From the NCBI GenBank assembly GCA_021432605.1, contig MU271143.1:567277-631276 (forward strand): a stretch of 64,000 nucleotides of DNA, given 5' to 3'. Below the pieces are notes generated by a model. The model was given only the letters and a program-made list of their open reading frames with translations. It did not search any database and was not told the DNA's origin. Source of the stretch: Coniochaeta sp. PMI_546 (taxonomy: Eukaryota > Ascomycota > Sordariomycetes > Coniochaetales > Coniochaetaceae). Below, in pieces: positions 24,317 through 34,900 of this stretch (position 1 is the stretch's first letter; each line of letters starts with the position of its first letter). The position numbers and the translations under genes are program-made.

Positions 24317-25660
24317 CTAATCGAACGTGACCTTCTTTCCCTGCGGCTTCACAGCCGCACCAGTCATCCTCGCAACCTGTATATCATCGTGATAGCTCAT
24401 GGACGTCTCCTTGGCCTTCTTCGGCGCCTCGACAGCCAGCGGTCCAGGATCAGCAGCGTTATCCTCGTCCCTCCTGTCCTTCCACGAGCGCTCCGCTTTC
24501 CGCTCCGTCTTCCCCGGCCGCGCCGGCTTATCTCCCGCCTTGCGTTCGGGTCGGTCCTTGCCGAACCGCTTCTTGTACCGACTCTGGTCGTCCTCGGCCA
24601 GCTCGAGCTTGAGCTGCCGGCCGTTGAGCTGGTTGACCCACCACTTGCGCACCTTTTCCCTCCTCACCAGCTGTGATTTGCCCTCTTTTGCCTCGTCGCC
24701 GTCGGCCTCGGCGTCCGAGTCTGCTGCCTTGTCGCCGTTCCCTTCCTCCATAAAATCCTCGATCGTCTCGATCGTCTCCTTGATCTTGACGAAGCCCTTA
24801 GACGCCCACTGTGCCGCCTCGGGCTCCTGGAAATTGACCCAGCCGTAACCCTTGCACTTGCCCGTGTCCTCGAAGGTAGCCACCTTCACCCAACGGATGG
24901 GACCGCACTTCTCAAAGTGTGCCCAGAGCTCGTCCTCCGTCGTGTTGAAGCTGAGATTACCAACGAAGACCTTTGTGACTTTCGAGGCGTTCTCATCGGC
25001 CTTCTTCCCTGGTTTTGCCGCGGCATTGGGGTCTGCTGCAACAGGCTCAGGCTCGGCCTTGGCCGGCCGTCCGTCGTAAGACTTGGCGTCTTTGATTAGG
25101 AGTTTGCGGCCCGCGAGGTCGTTTTCCGACAGCGCTATGGCGGCAACGTTTGCCTCGAGAGTGGAGAAATCGACGTAGGCGAAGCCCTTGTTCTGCGCAC
25201 CCTTCTTCTCCTCCTCTTCCTCCTCGCGCTTGCCGCCGACCCGCTTCTCCTTCTTGTCCGGCTTGTTGGTCGGCATGTGCACGCGCGTTATCAGCTCGTC
25301 GGTGATCACGCCGCCCGAGTTGGTGACGAGCCACTCGCGCAGCTGGGCCTTGGTGACATGGAAGCGCAGGTTGCCTATCCAGACGCCGTAGGGGGAGCGC
25401 TCCTTCTTGGCGGCTGTCTTCTTCGCCTCGGCGTCGGCGGCGGCCTTCTTTTCGGGGTCATCCTGTCCTTCGTCGTCGCTGGCGGGCTTGGGCGGTAGGG
25501 TCTTGCCTTTCTTGAGTAGGCGTTTCGCCTTCTTGGACGGCGGTTCGGGGAGGGACAGGTCGACTGCGATTTCCGGGACGGACGTCTTGCGTTTCTTAGA
25601 GTTGACCGGTACTGGACTTGATTCCGTGGCCTCAGAGACTTCTACGTCGTCGGTCGTCAT
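24317..25660 (-). CDS. NOP13: Nucleolar protein NOP13 (two RRMs)
   Basis: RNA-binding nucleolar protein of 447 residues in a single exon, homologous to yeast Nop13, associated with pre-ribosomes. A basic, K/E-rich N-terminus leads to RRM1 (about 92-193; RNP2 VWIGNL, RNP1 KGFAYVDF) and RRM2 (about 230-375; RNP2 VFVGNLSF at 231-238, RNP1 KGYGWVNF). RRM1 is interrupted by a K/E-rich loop (KKEKRVGGKREEEEEE) between its halves, and RRM2 carries an acidic insert (EEGNGDKAADSDAEADGDE). The C-terminus is basic and ends in MSYHDDIQVARMTG, a tail seen in the fungal family. Translation starts at the only suitable ATG at 25660. The upstream flank holds a GATA-site cluster. Confidence 0.9.
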   Translation of the reverse strand: MTTDDVEVSEATESSPVPVNSKKRKTSVPEIAVDLSLPEPPSKKAKRLLKKGKTLPPKPASDDEGQDDPEKKAAADAEAKKTAAKKERSPYGVWIGNLRFHVTKAQLREWLVTNSGGVITDELITRVHMPTNKPDKKEKRVGGKREEEEEEKKGAQNKGFAYVDFSTLEANVAAIALSENDLAGRKLLIKDAKSYDGRPAKAEPEPVAADPNAAAKPGKKADENASKVTKVFVGNLSFNTTEDELWAHFEKCGPIRWVKVATFEDTGKCKGYGWVNFQEPEAAQWASKGFVKIKETIETIEDFMEEGNGDKAADSDAEADGDEAKEGKSQLVRREKVRKWWVNQLNGRQLKLELAEDDQSRYKKRFGKDRPERKAGDKPARPGKTERKAERSWKDRRDEDNAADPGPLAVEAPKKAKETSMSYHDDIQVARMTGAAVKPQGKKVTFD

Positions 25661-25726
25661 GGTGACTTGGTAATGCGTGGTTGGGCGTGGTAGTTATTGT
25701 GCCTGTCCGGACTGCAAAGTGCATCG

Positions 25727-25735
25727 GAAATTTTC
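25727..25735. promoter_or_regulatory. RRPE-like AT element upstream of NOP13
   Basis: GAAATTTTC lies about 70 bp before the NOP13 start. It resembles the rRNA-processing element AAAWTTTT found before ribosome-biogenesis genes in yeast. A short motif, so the assignment is tentative. Confidence 0.3.
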
Positions 25736-25736
25736 T

Positions 25737-25797
25737 GATAACCAACATGGCATTGACTTCTATCGATTCTGGTCGATAAGCGATAAGCACTGATAAG
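25737..25797. promoter_or_regulatory. Cluster of GATA-factor sites upstream of NOP13
   Basis: Three perfect GATAAG sites (25775-25780, 25782-25787 and 25792-25797) and one GATAAC (25737-25742) lie 75-140 bp before the NOP13 start, all on the same strand. HGATAR is the binding site of fungal GATA regulators such as AreA/NIT2. The site density is well above chance; regulation of NOP13 by them is inference. Confidence 0.5.
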
Positions 25798-27021
25798 CAG
25801 CAAATGCGGGGCAGAGTTCGCTCCACATCTGTTTTCCTGTGATACTAGGTACCTATGTACACGTACACAGTACGGTTCAACCTGGAATCTAGAATCTAAG
25901 GTACCGTAAGTCTTGACCTTCTGAGGTACTTTACTGAGGTTTCCACATTGTGGAATGTGACCGTTTGCAATCGCCAATGGGCACCCGATTCTTGTCTAGA
26001 AGACTTGGATTGTTTGTATACTAGATACTAAGTACAAGGCACGATGAGATGTCTCCCGTCGACTCATAGGACTACCTTAGTCAGGACGAATTTTGATTCA
26101 GATGAGCAAGTTTAATGTTTATGGTTGTCTCAGCTGTCATCAACCCCGCAATAGGTGAAATGTAAGTTACCTTATCATAGTAGAGTTCAGTACAGACGGC
26201 ACAGACAATGGAAACCTCGGGATGCATGACAGATGAGGGCAACTTCATCATCCTAAAGAGCAGAATATAGGAGAATATGTAAATATAGGTCCAGTTACTT
26301 TATATTCCCCGTTTGTTTTGCCTGCCGAACATTCACCCATCAGCCTGTCTGACTGAAGCTACCTCATTCTTACACAGTTCTCAGTACTTGGACCTTGCCT
26401 TCCTGGACGTCACGAGGTCCACTTTGGGCTCCAAGACTGTTGGTCCAGTATTGGCGAACTGCAATCTGGTTGGCGGCCTGTTGCTTGGGACCAGGCAAGC
26501 TAAACATTTCTTGACGCCTCCTCCGCCAACTGTTTGTCCCTTTCTTCACTCACCCACACACACCTACCGGCAGTCAGGCCTGTTGCGCACTCATGTTTTC
26601 TTGAGTTGCTGCATCTGGCGCTTGTTTCACTCATTCATCCTCACCGCCTTTGTTTGTTGCTGTCTCTTGGTGCCGTGCTTTAATAATATAGGCAACCCGC
26701 AGCTGGTCCAGGCGAGCCCAGTGACCCCGGAGCTAATCTGTCGACCGAAAATCCAACTCACCAAATCCCATCGATCCATCGGATTCCCTCGACAACGCAT
26801 CGCATTGTTCTGACGAGCTGACCGGCTGTATCGCCTCGACTTTGTTGGATACTTTGCCCATATGAGAGAAATTCTTCATCTTCCATTCTCGTCTCAGACC
26901 TTGAACAACCACCAGCCCTCCTTTTCCCCATCGTTGCTGCATCGACATCAATCGACCACAACCGAGTGCCACTCTGATTGTCGTCGTCACCCCTCTCATC
27001 TCGCCAATTTGTAGCCTCAAT

Positions 27022-28084
27022 ATGAACGTTCTCCTCTCACCGCATCCGTCCCTGTTCCCCCATCAGCACGAAGCCAACCGCCTTTCACCTCCTCGATCCT
27101 GTAAGTTAAGCTCGTTTATTTCAAATACTTGTGGGTTATGGCCGGATTGAGCTTCTTGTCATTCATCTTGACTTCGCCTCCTGAAGGAGAGCTTCGCCGC
27201 CTGGCCCTAGTTCGCTATCGCCGAATTGCGTCGCTGACCCAAGAACTCCAGTGTCACCATACAACATGTCTTCCCGAAAAAGGAAAGCCGACGAGGAGAA
27301 CGATGAGATGTCTGTCTCGCCTCGCAGCTCTCCCGCCACAACTTCGAGACAACTTGCAAGACCTGCGAAGAAAGTGCGAGCAACAAACGATTTGGCCGGG
27401 CGGCCGCTTCCTCTCCCGAGACTTCTTGAGACACTAGATACGGCGCAACTGCGGACGGTCCTGCAGAAAATCTGCGAACAACACCCAGATATCGGCCACG
27501 AGGTCGCGACCGGTGCCCCGCGGCCTTCGTTTGAGTCGGCACTGCAGGTCCTTAAGGAATACCAAGACAAGCTCCGTGCCGCACTTCCGTACGGCCAAAC
27601 AAGCTCCGAGTACACATACTACCGGGTCAAGCAGCCATTAACAGCACTTCTCGATGCCATCTCGGATTTCACAGCGCAGTACCTCCCTCCGATAGAGACA
27701 CAGACCAACGTCTCGCTACAATATCTCAACGGTGCTACGAAAGTCATCCACGAGGTGCCGGATTTCGACAGTCAAGCATACCGGCATCACAAGGACAGCG
27801 CCTACGATGAGATCTCCAGAGCATGGGCACTGGTTATTTCTGAGGCCTCGAAGCGTGGCGGAGGGTTTGCATTGCACACCGGTGGATGGGATCAGACCCT
27901 AACAAAACACAATCAGCAATCCGGAGGACGGCTGGAGGCGGCCATGAACGCCATGGTCAATGCGGGATGGACGGCATCAAATTCGGCGAACTCATCGGCA
28001 CACGGATCATCGGACCAGAACTCGATCCTAAACCAGCTGATGAATGGCACGTATGGTGCTCCTGTCCGTGTGGGACCCTGGTAG
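27022..28084 (+). CDS. STS1: Nuclear proteasome tether STS1/Cut8
   Basis: Tethers 26S proteasomes to the nucleus or nuclear envelope (yeast Sts1, fission-yeast Cut8). Exons 27022-27100 and 27252-28084 give 303 residues. The first exon encodes MNVLLSPHPSLFPHQHEANR, the usual start of the fungal family, and the junction restores SLSPYNMSSRKRKADEEND; a start at the later ATG in MSSRKRK would lose it. A basic NLS-like stretch (SRKRKADE) is followed by a Cut8 domain at about 70-270, with LPRLLETLDTAQLRTVL, YTYYRVKQPL and the helical bundle that ends in GGWDQTLTKHN. The N-terminal region of yeast Sts1 binds proteasome subunit Rpn11. The 151-nt intron is the longest coding intron in the window. Confidence 0.9.
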
Positions 28085-29040
28085 CAAAGCCTCCAGCCGG
28101 TGTGAAACCCACGGAAAAAAGGGCAAAACAACAACATGCAATACCATCGCAATAACGGCCTTCTTCTCCTTTTTGACCTTCAAGGCATGGGATGGCGGCA
28201 TAGACTTGGGGTTTCGGCTACATGGCATAACGGCGTTTTCTTTGCCTTTTTTTCCTTTTTGTGTTTGGTAGCAATGTCGTTGATATCCGGACTCATTCTT
28301 TTAGCATGAGACTCCCATCGAGTGTCCGTGGGGTGAGGTGGTGTATCTAAACTGGGGAAGCGTTGCTCTTACAGTGCCTGCAGGGGTTGGTCTTGTCCTT
28401 GCACTTCCTGACTGACTCTCATTCCCGTTATACCTTTCCTTGTATTGTGTTGGCTATGGATATCAAGTGGCAGACAGTGATGTTCTCCCAGGAGCCAGAA
28501 ATTGGGGGATGGTTTGTTCTGTTTGGCAACATTGCCGCGGCGAGATAGTGCAAATATGGTGGTGTCGTCCATCAAACAGCAAATGTCCATTAGCAGGCCA
28601 CAGTCTGTATTTCCTCGTGTCCACTAAAATCTAGAGTACCTTGCATACACCCCTTCTTTGCATTATGTGATACCAGCAGCGCTTCCGGCATGGTTGGTGT
28701 CCCGAACTCTCATCACCCCCCCTGATCGGCAGCTCTGACCGAGAATTCAGAGCATGATCGACACAGCTGTTCACAGCATGATTCACATTCCAGTAAGCGC
28801 AGACTTTGGTCTTGCTATCTTAAATTTAACATCTAGCTAGTATGACCATTTCACGGATCACGGCCGAATGACCAACAAATGACATGATGATCAGGCGTTG
28901 AAGCCTTACATCTTGCTTTGTGTTTCGTCTGCTCCCTTCTGCACAGGCCGAGGCATAGCCCACTTCCATAGGTAAGGTACTGACGTAGCCGGTGGGGTTG
29001 TTGGTCTGAGGCTGGTTGATCCAGATCAGATGGACGCTCA

Positions 29041-29050
29041 GTCACGTGAC
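29041..29050. promoter_or_regulatory. Palindromic E-box GTCACGTGAC
   Basis: A perfect 10-bp palindrome containing CACGTG, the core recognised by bHLH factors such as Cbf1, about 230 bp before the RAD52 start. Binding in this fungus is not shown. Confidence 0.4.
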
Positions 29051-29082
29051 CGCGCCAGAGCCTGGTGTGGGGATGTTCAGAA

Positions 29083-29088
29083 ACGCGT
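29083..29088. promoter_or_regulatory. MCB-like ACGCGT before RAD52
   Basis: ACGCGT is the MluI cell-cycle box used by MBF-type factors to drive G1/S genes. It lies about 190 bp before the RAD52 ATG. The same six bases also occur at 38122-38127 before MCP2, so the motif alone is weak evidence. Confidence 0.35.
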
Positions 29089-29276
29089 CCCACCAACCGC
29101 GACTAAGACATTACAGGCACCTAGCTACCTTACCCACGAGTGTATCGTTGAGAAGCCCAAACAAGCTACAACGCCTTCTGTTGTGAGCATCTCTTTCACG
29201 TCCGTCCGTCCATTTGGAACTGGACTTGCTTCCTCCATTGTGGCATATGACTGACTGAGGTGAACCTGTGTACAAC

Positions 29277-31175
29277 ATGCCTGCGTGAGTTTCCCCGAAA
29301 TCAACAAATCGCGTCGCCCGTCGTCGTCGCCACTGAAGGATGTCTCGGTGCTGATTTCTTTACCCTCAAGTCCCGGCCACCAGCACGCCAGCATATCCAA
29401 TCCGTTCGAGGAGCCTCAGCAGCGCATATCCGAGTACACGGCACAAGAGATCGCAACATTACAGAGCCGGCTCGAGAAACAACTCGGTCCAGAGTATATC
29501 TCCTCCAGGGCCGGCCCAGGAGGCCAGAAGGTACATTACGTCGCGGCCGAAAAATGCATTGCCCTAGCGAACGAGGTGTTCGGCTTCAACGGCTGGTCGT
29601 CTAGCATCCAGAACATCCAGGTCGACTTCGTGGAGGAGCATCCGACGACGCTGAAGATCAGCCTGGGCTTGTCGGTTATTGTGCGAGTTACTCTCCGCGA
29701 CGGGACCTTCCACGAGGATATCGGATACGGCCATATCGAGAACTGCAAGGGCAAGGCAGCAGCTTTTGAGAAGGCGAAGAAAGAGGGTACAACTGACGCG
29801 TTGAAGAGGGCGTTGAGGAGCTTTGGAAATGTGCTCGGCAACTGCATCTACGACAAGTCCTACTTGGCTAAGGTGACCAAGATGAAAGTCGAGCCCACCA
29901 AGTTCGACGAGGGTGGTCTGCATCGGCACCAAGACTTCATCAAGAAGGAGGCGGTAGAGGCTGCGAAGAAGGCTGACGCAGAGTCACAAGCTCAATGTAA
30001 GACTAGCAACACCTGTCTTTCCACGGACATCTCTTCTAACAGGAAAATCACAGCAATAGACTCTTTCGATGATATATTTGCAGGTATGCCATCTCAGGAC
30101 AACGTCAAACCGGTCACGGAAGGCTAATACAGCTCCAGAATTCGACGAGGTGGACTTCAATGTCGCAGAAGATGACGTCCATCCGGATGAAGTTGTTCTG
30201 ACTAGCACAGTCCAGTCAAACTCGGATAGCAAAATTCAGAATCAGTCGGCAGCTAATGCCACGGCCATGAACCCACCACAACGACCGTTGGCGAGATCGA
30301 GCTCTGGTGGAAGCACGTATAACCGGGGACCGCAGACGCCAAACCAACAGCAGAATCCTCGGCCAAATCAGTTCAATGGAGCGAATAACCAGGCACATCA
30401 GCAAGGATCGCGTCCTCCAGCGCAGCAATTCAACCAAAGCAGACCTCAACAGCAGCACAGCACCAGTAGTAACCTTAACAATAATCACAATAACAACTTA
30501 AACCATACTCACAGCAGCAGCAGCAGCAGCAGCAGTACCACGGCCAAATCCAGCGGCCCGTCTCATCAGACACCGCAACAGCCTCAAAACAGCAGCATGG
30601 GATCCGGACTAGGAGCACCCCCAGGCGGTGGAGCTACAGGTTTCTTCTCCGCCCGTGCAGTGAAAGAGATACCCGAGGATGCCCTAGCCACCGGAGCAAC
30701 CTTAGCACCACAGGCGGGACAGGTCTTCAACCCTCGGGCTGAGAGCCCTTCGATCCGAAAGACCCCGGGTATCGATCATACGAAGTCCAAGCCACTCGCA
30801 CGCAACGGGCAGCACGTCGCGCCTCCGTCGTCTCAGGAGCCTGGAGCAGGAGGAGCTAGTGGGACCAGCACTTTTGGAGCAGCAACAGGAACGTCTTCGC
30901 GTCCTGTTCCACAACAACAATCTAGACCTGGAAACGTTGTCAATCCACAATTCGATGCCGCTAGACGCATCGGTGCTCCGGGCGGACCAGGCAGTCCGCT
31001 TGCGAACCGTGGTCAGTACCGGCCGCCTACCATTGTGAATAAACGGCCGCTGGAAGGTAGCGCCGGGAGCGTGGTGCAGGGGAGGGCGCCGCTGTCGGAC
31101 GTGTCAAACAATGCAGGAGGCGCGATCGCGATGGGACTTTCGGGGCCGGACGTGAAGAGAGTGAAGATGGGATGA
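29277..31175 (+). CDS. RAD52: Recombination mediator RAD52
   Basis: Loads Rad51 on RPA-coated ssDNA and anneals strands in homologous recombination. Exons 29277-29284, 29371-29996, 30054-30083 and 30139-31175 give 566 residues. The first coding exon is eight bases (ATGCCTGC); splicing yields MPAPGHQHASISNPFEEP, as in other filamentous fungi. The annealing domain spans about 25-185: YISSRAGPGGQKVHY, FGFNGWSSSI, ENCKGKAAAFEKAKKEGTTD, RSFGNVLGNCIYD. The third exon (30 nt) and its joint give DSFDDIFAEFDEVDF; an acceptor six bases further on is also in frame. The C-terminal half is Gln/Asn/Ser-rich with an AGC run at about 30511-30535, then FFSARAVKEI and FNPRAESPSIRKTPG, likely the Rad51-interaction region. 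The domain call is firm; the exact exon-3 edge is less sure. Confidence 0.93.
30511..30535 (+). repeat. AGC trinucleotide run coding polyserine in RAD52
   Basis: A short run of AGC codons in the disordered C-terminal half of RAD52 encodes consecutive serines. Length may vary between strains. Confidence 0.7.
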
Positions 31176-31980
31176 TTTGCTGCGGACACGAATCATGTAG
31201 CAGCAGGGTATCTGAACATGGGGCTACAGGCGGAAGACTAGACGGCGTACGGGTTGCTGTTGTGCGGACTTGGCGTCTTGGAGTTATGTTACTGTTATCT
31301 TGCTCTGTGGCCATACTTGCTACTCTAATGGCTCAGAATGGTCTACCTGAGAATGAAATGGGATAGCAGCAGGTTACTCTCGCGAGTGAAACCCAGCGGT
31401 CTCTATGTGTGACCGTCAGGACCAGTTGTAGGTCAAAGGAGTGATCCGAACAGGAACGGGTATGGCTGTTCGCTTTCTAGCACCACGCTAGAGCCAATTA
31501 CCTAAAAAGCCTACCTTACTCTTTTTCTTTGACAACCAAAAATATGTTGTGTTTAACCATACCAATCTTCCCGCCCTTCGCCTCTGGACTCAGTCAAGAG
31601 CGTAGGCTTTCCAATATTACGGTGCCATGTTGTCGATGACATTATCCAAGCCCCGAACACTTCACCCTAAAGATCGATGGTGCAACACCTATTTGTGACC
31701 AGTCATTGGATTGGCTACCATGGATACCTGCGTCAGGCTCTGTCCTGGTGCGCCTTGCTTAGTCCTTGTGCCTTAAGCACGAATGGGGTTTTGACGAACC
31801 CCTGTCAGAACCCCTCTGGCGGCGGCTATGCATGTCGCGGAACAGGTCGCAGCATTGTACGGCTTGACATGAATGTGGCCAGGCTCTCGCCAGTGCACAG
31901 TATCAGAATGTCTTTCCTTCAATGTCAGTCTCGATGGCCATACATGGATAGTTCGAGCTTCAGCGCAACATGCCGCCATC
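31176..31980. other. Intergenic, RAD52 to the NACHT-ankyrin gene
   Basis: RAD52 3' UTR and promoter of the NLR gene. The in-frame extension from 31873 to the chosen ATG and an unrelated frame at 31677-32072 are not supported by family resemblance. Confidence 0.5.
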
Positions 31981-34900
31981 ATGTCATTTGCTCTGTCGAA
32001 GGCATCGAAACTGAAGGCCGACATTCGCCTGGCACAAGCGATCTCCGAATTTCAAAAGGACCTGTCGACTGAACAGAAAGCTGTATTTTGTATGACTAGG
32101 GACACTTCCACGAGAAAACCTCCTGACTACCAGGATGTCATGCGACTCACGGAAGAGATCGACCGCAACTCTTCACGAATTCTCAAGAGTCGGCGATGCT
32201 TCGGTACCCGGTTCACGAACATCCTCCATGCGATCCAGCAGTTTGCCGCACTGGGAGATGTCATAGTTGGCGGCTCCCAGAACATCCTAGCTTGTGGTGT
32301 CTGGTCGCTTGTGAGGATGACACTACTCACCGTTGTGAACTTCTCCTCCTACCTCGAGAAGTTGTCGGCTCTTCTCATGAATGTCGGTCGCTCGGCGCCA
32401 CGTTATGAGATGTTGCATCACCTGTACCCTCGGTCGAAAGCTCTGCAATCACACCTGTCTGAATACTTCATTGTCGTCGTGCATATCTGCCACCATCTGT
32501 TGAAGATGACCAAGAAGTCGACGTTCGGACAGCTGGTGACTTTCCCTAGCGATGCGGACCTAAAGACACATGAAACCGAGCTGGAGAGCATCTCTTCGCT
32601 TATCAAGGAGGAAGTGACGCTGCTGATGGGCCAGGATGTCCGGGAGCAAAACTCACGGATCAAAACTATTCTACGCTCCACAGAAGCCGACGCACAAAGA
32701 GAGAGGCAAGATACATACGTTCGAGTGCTCAATGCTTGCTCTACGTACGACTATGAGACCACGTGGAAGGAGACCCGGAAACTGGGGATTACGAGCTGGT
32801 TCCAGCAGGCAACTGAGTATCAAGCGTGGAGGTCCGTTGCGGATTCTGCCACCTTGATATGCACTGGAAAACTCGGTTCGGGGAAGTCTGTAATGTTGGC
32901 CAACATCGTCGGGAACCTTAATCTCAGTACCCAAACCCCCGACTGCCCGGTGGCTTACTTCTTCTGTCGACACGACATATGCGATAGTCTCCTGTCTGGC
33001 ACAGTCATACGATCTCTAGGTCGACAGCTGTTACGCTCTATTCCGGATCTCTCACTGGTTGACAAGCGCTTCAAAAGAAATGCCCCATTCATTGATGCTG
33101 ACCTTGTGTGCGACGTATTGCTCAACCTCCCAAGGACTTTCCAAGCGTACTTTGTTTTGGACGGCCTTGATGAATGTAACGACCAGCAGCGTCGCCATAT
33201 GATCCAGCAGCTCCGCAAACTCCAAGATGTCTTCAACCTACGCATATGTGTTGCTTGCAGGTCCGACGTTGGCAATCTTCCAACGCTCATGTTCGAGTCT
33301 TTCGCCAAGAGCAGTCTAATGGCCTTGCCAGAAGAAAACCCAGAGATTAAGCACTTCATTGACACAGAGTTGTACAACTGTATCGAGTCTGGGAAACTGG
33401 TGCTTGGAGACCCTCAGCTCAGTCTCGACATAGCGGACGCTCTGCTATCTGGTGCTCAGGGTATGTTTCTGTGGGTCGCCCTTCAGATCGAAGCTCTCTG
33501 TGCCGAGACGACAGATGAGGCTATACGCCGTGCCCTCACTGAACTTCCTGCTACTCTCCAAGAAACGTTTTCCCGTATTATAGACCAATCGGGCAAGCAA
33601 CAGACCGGAAAGCGTTATCAAAAACGAACATTCGAGCTTGTCATCGCGGCCAAACGGCCACTGACAACAGACGAACTTCGAGAAGCATTGAGTGTGACGC
33701 CCGGAGATGACGAATGGAACCCGGCACGACACATCAATGACATTTTCCCAGTCTTGGCTTCTTGTGGAAGTCTTATCATGGTCGAAGAGGAGAACCTGAC
33801 CGTGAGGTTGATACACCACAGTGTCAAGCAGTTTCTGTTGAGCTTAGACTCAAGCATGACCGGCGGAGTATCTCCTTTCGAGAATGCCCATAGAACGATG
33901 CGCGCCACGCTTCTCACATATCTCAACTACGGCGTATTCGAGACACAGTTGTCGACTACCGTTGCACCGTCAATCCCCGCCCAAGAGGCACCTTACAAGA
34001 TCATCCGCTCAATGAACACTCCTAGTACAAGTCGAAACATTGCTCTGAGGCTATTAAAGGCTCGAGGCCAGCCGTCTATTGACATTGGAAAGGTCGTCTC
34101 GGAGACAATGAAGTACACTAAGTCGCAGACTCAAGGCGCGTTCAAGTTCTACTCCTACGCCAAGTCCTTGTGGCTGGAACATGCATGGCTTATCTCGGAA
34201 GACGAAACAGTTGCGTATATGATGCTTTTAAAAGTCATAAGCCGGGTACTTGGTTCGTCGACCACCCCGGACAATGTGCGCAGGCAGATTCTCTTCTGGG
34301 CGGCTCGATATGGCCACCCACGTATTCTGGAGCTCTGTGTTGAACACGGCCTGGATATTGAGAGTCGAGAGAACGAAATGAGAGCTACTCCTTTGTTTTG
34401 GGCGGCAGCAAATGGGCGGCACATCGCTGTCAAGACACTCAAGGATCATGGAGCTAATTTGGAGTTCAAGGACAGAAGCGGCCGGACAGCATTGTCATTT
34501 ACCGCTGGACTAGGATTGGATCCCACTGTCAAGGCACTTATAGAAAGTGGTGCTAATTTGGAAACTCGTGACGAGAAGAATTGGACGCCGTTGTCCTGGG
34601 CGGCTTACAACGGACATGAGGGTGTCGTGCGGACTCTGATTGCCAAGGGAGCCGACATGGCAGCTGTCGCAACTTATTACGATGAAGGCATGACACCCTT
34701 ACTGTTAGCGGTGAACCAATGCCACCCGACCATCGTGAAAATCCTCCTCATGAATGGCGCTGACTCGGAGAGGAAACTGGATGACGTTTTGTTGATAACT
34801 GCAGTCAGAAAAAGGCACCTGTCCACATTGAAGATGCTCCTCGAGCAGGGCGTCGGACCCAACACCAAGACGAAGTCAATGTCACCTTTGCACGAGGCTG

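Larger units (their letters stand above)
25661..27021. other. Divergent intergenic region NOP13/STS1
   Basis: Divergent promoter region. The left 150 bp hold the GATA and RRPE-like motifs; the CT-rich part from about 26500 to 27021 looks like the STS1 5' leader. Open frames are short, including 26313-26813, and not protein-like. Confidence 0.5.
28085..29276. other. Intergenic, STS1 to RAD52
   Basis: STS1 3' UTR followed by the RAD52 promoter. Besides the two motifs listed separately near 29041-29088, I see no gene. The recurring string AGGTAAGGTA lies near 28971. Confidence 0.55.

Noticed and set aside
31873-31980. In-frame 36-codon N-terminal extension of the NLR
   Set aside because: No similarity to family N-termini; the ATG at 31981 gives the more typical start.
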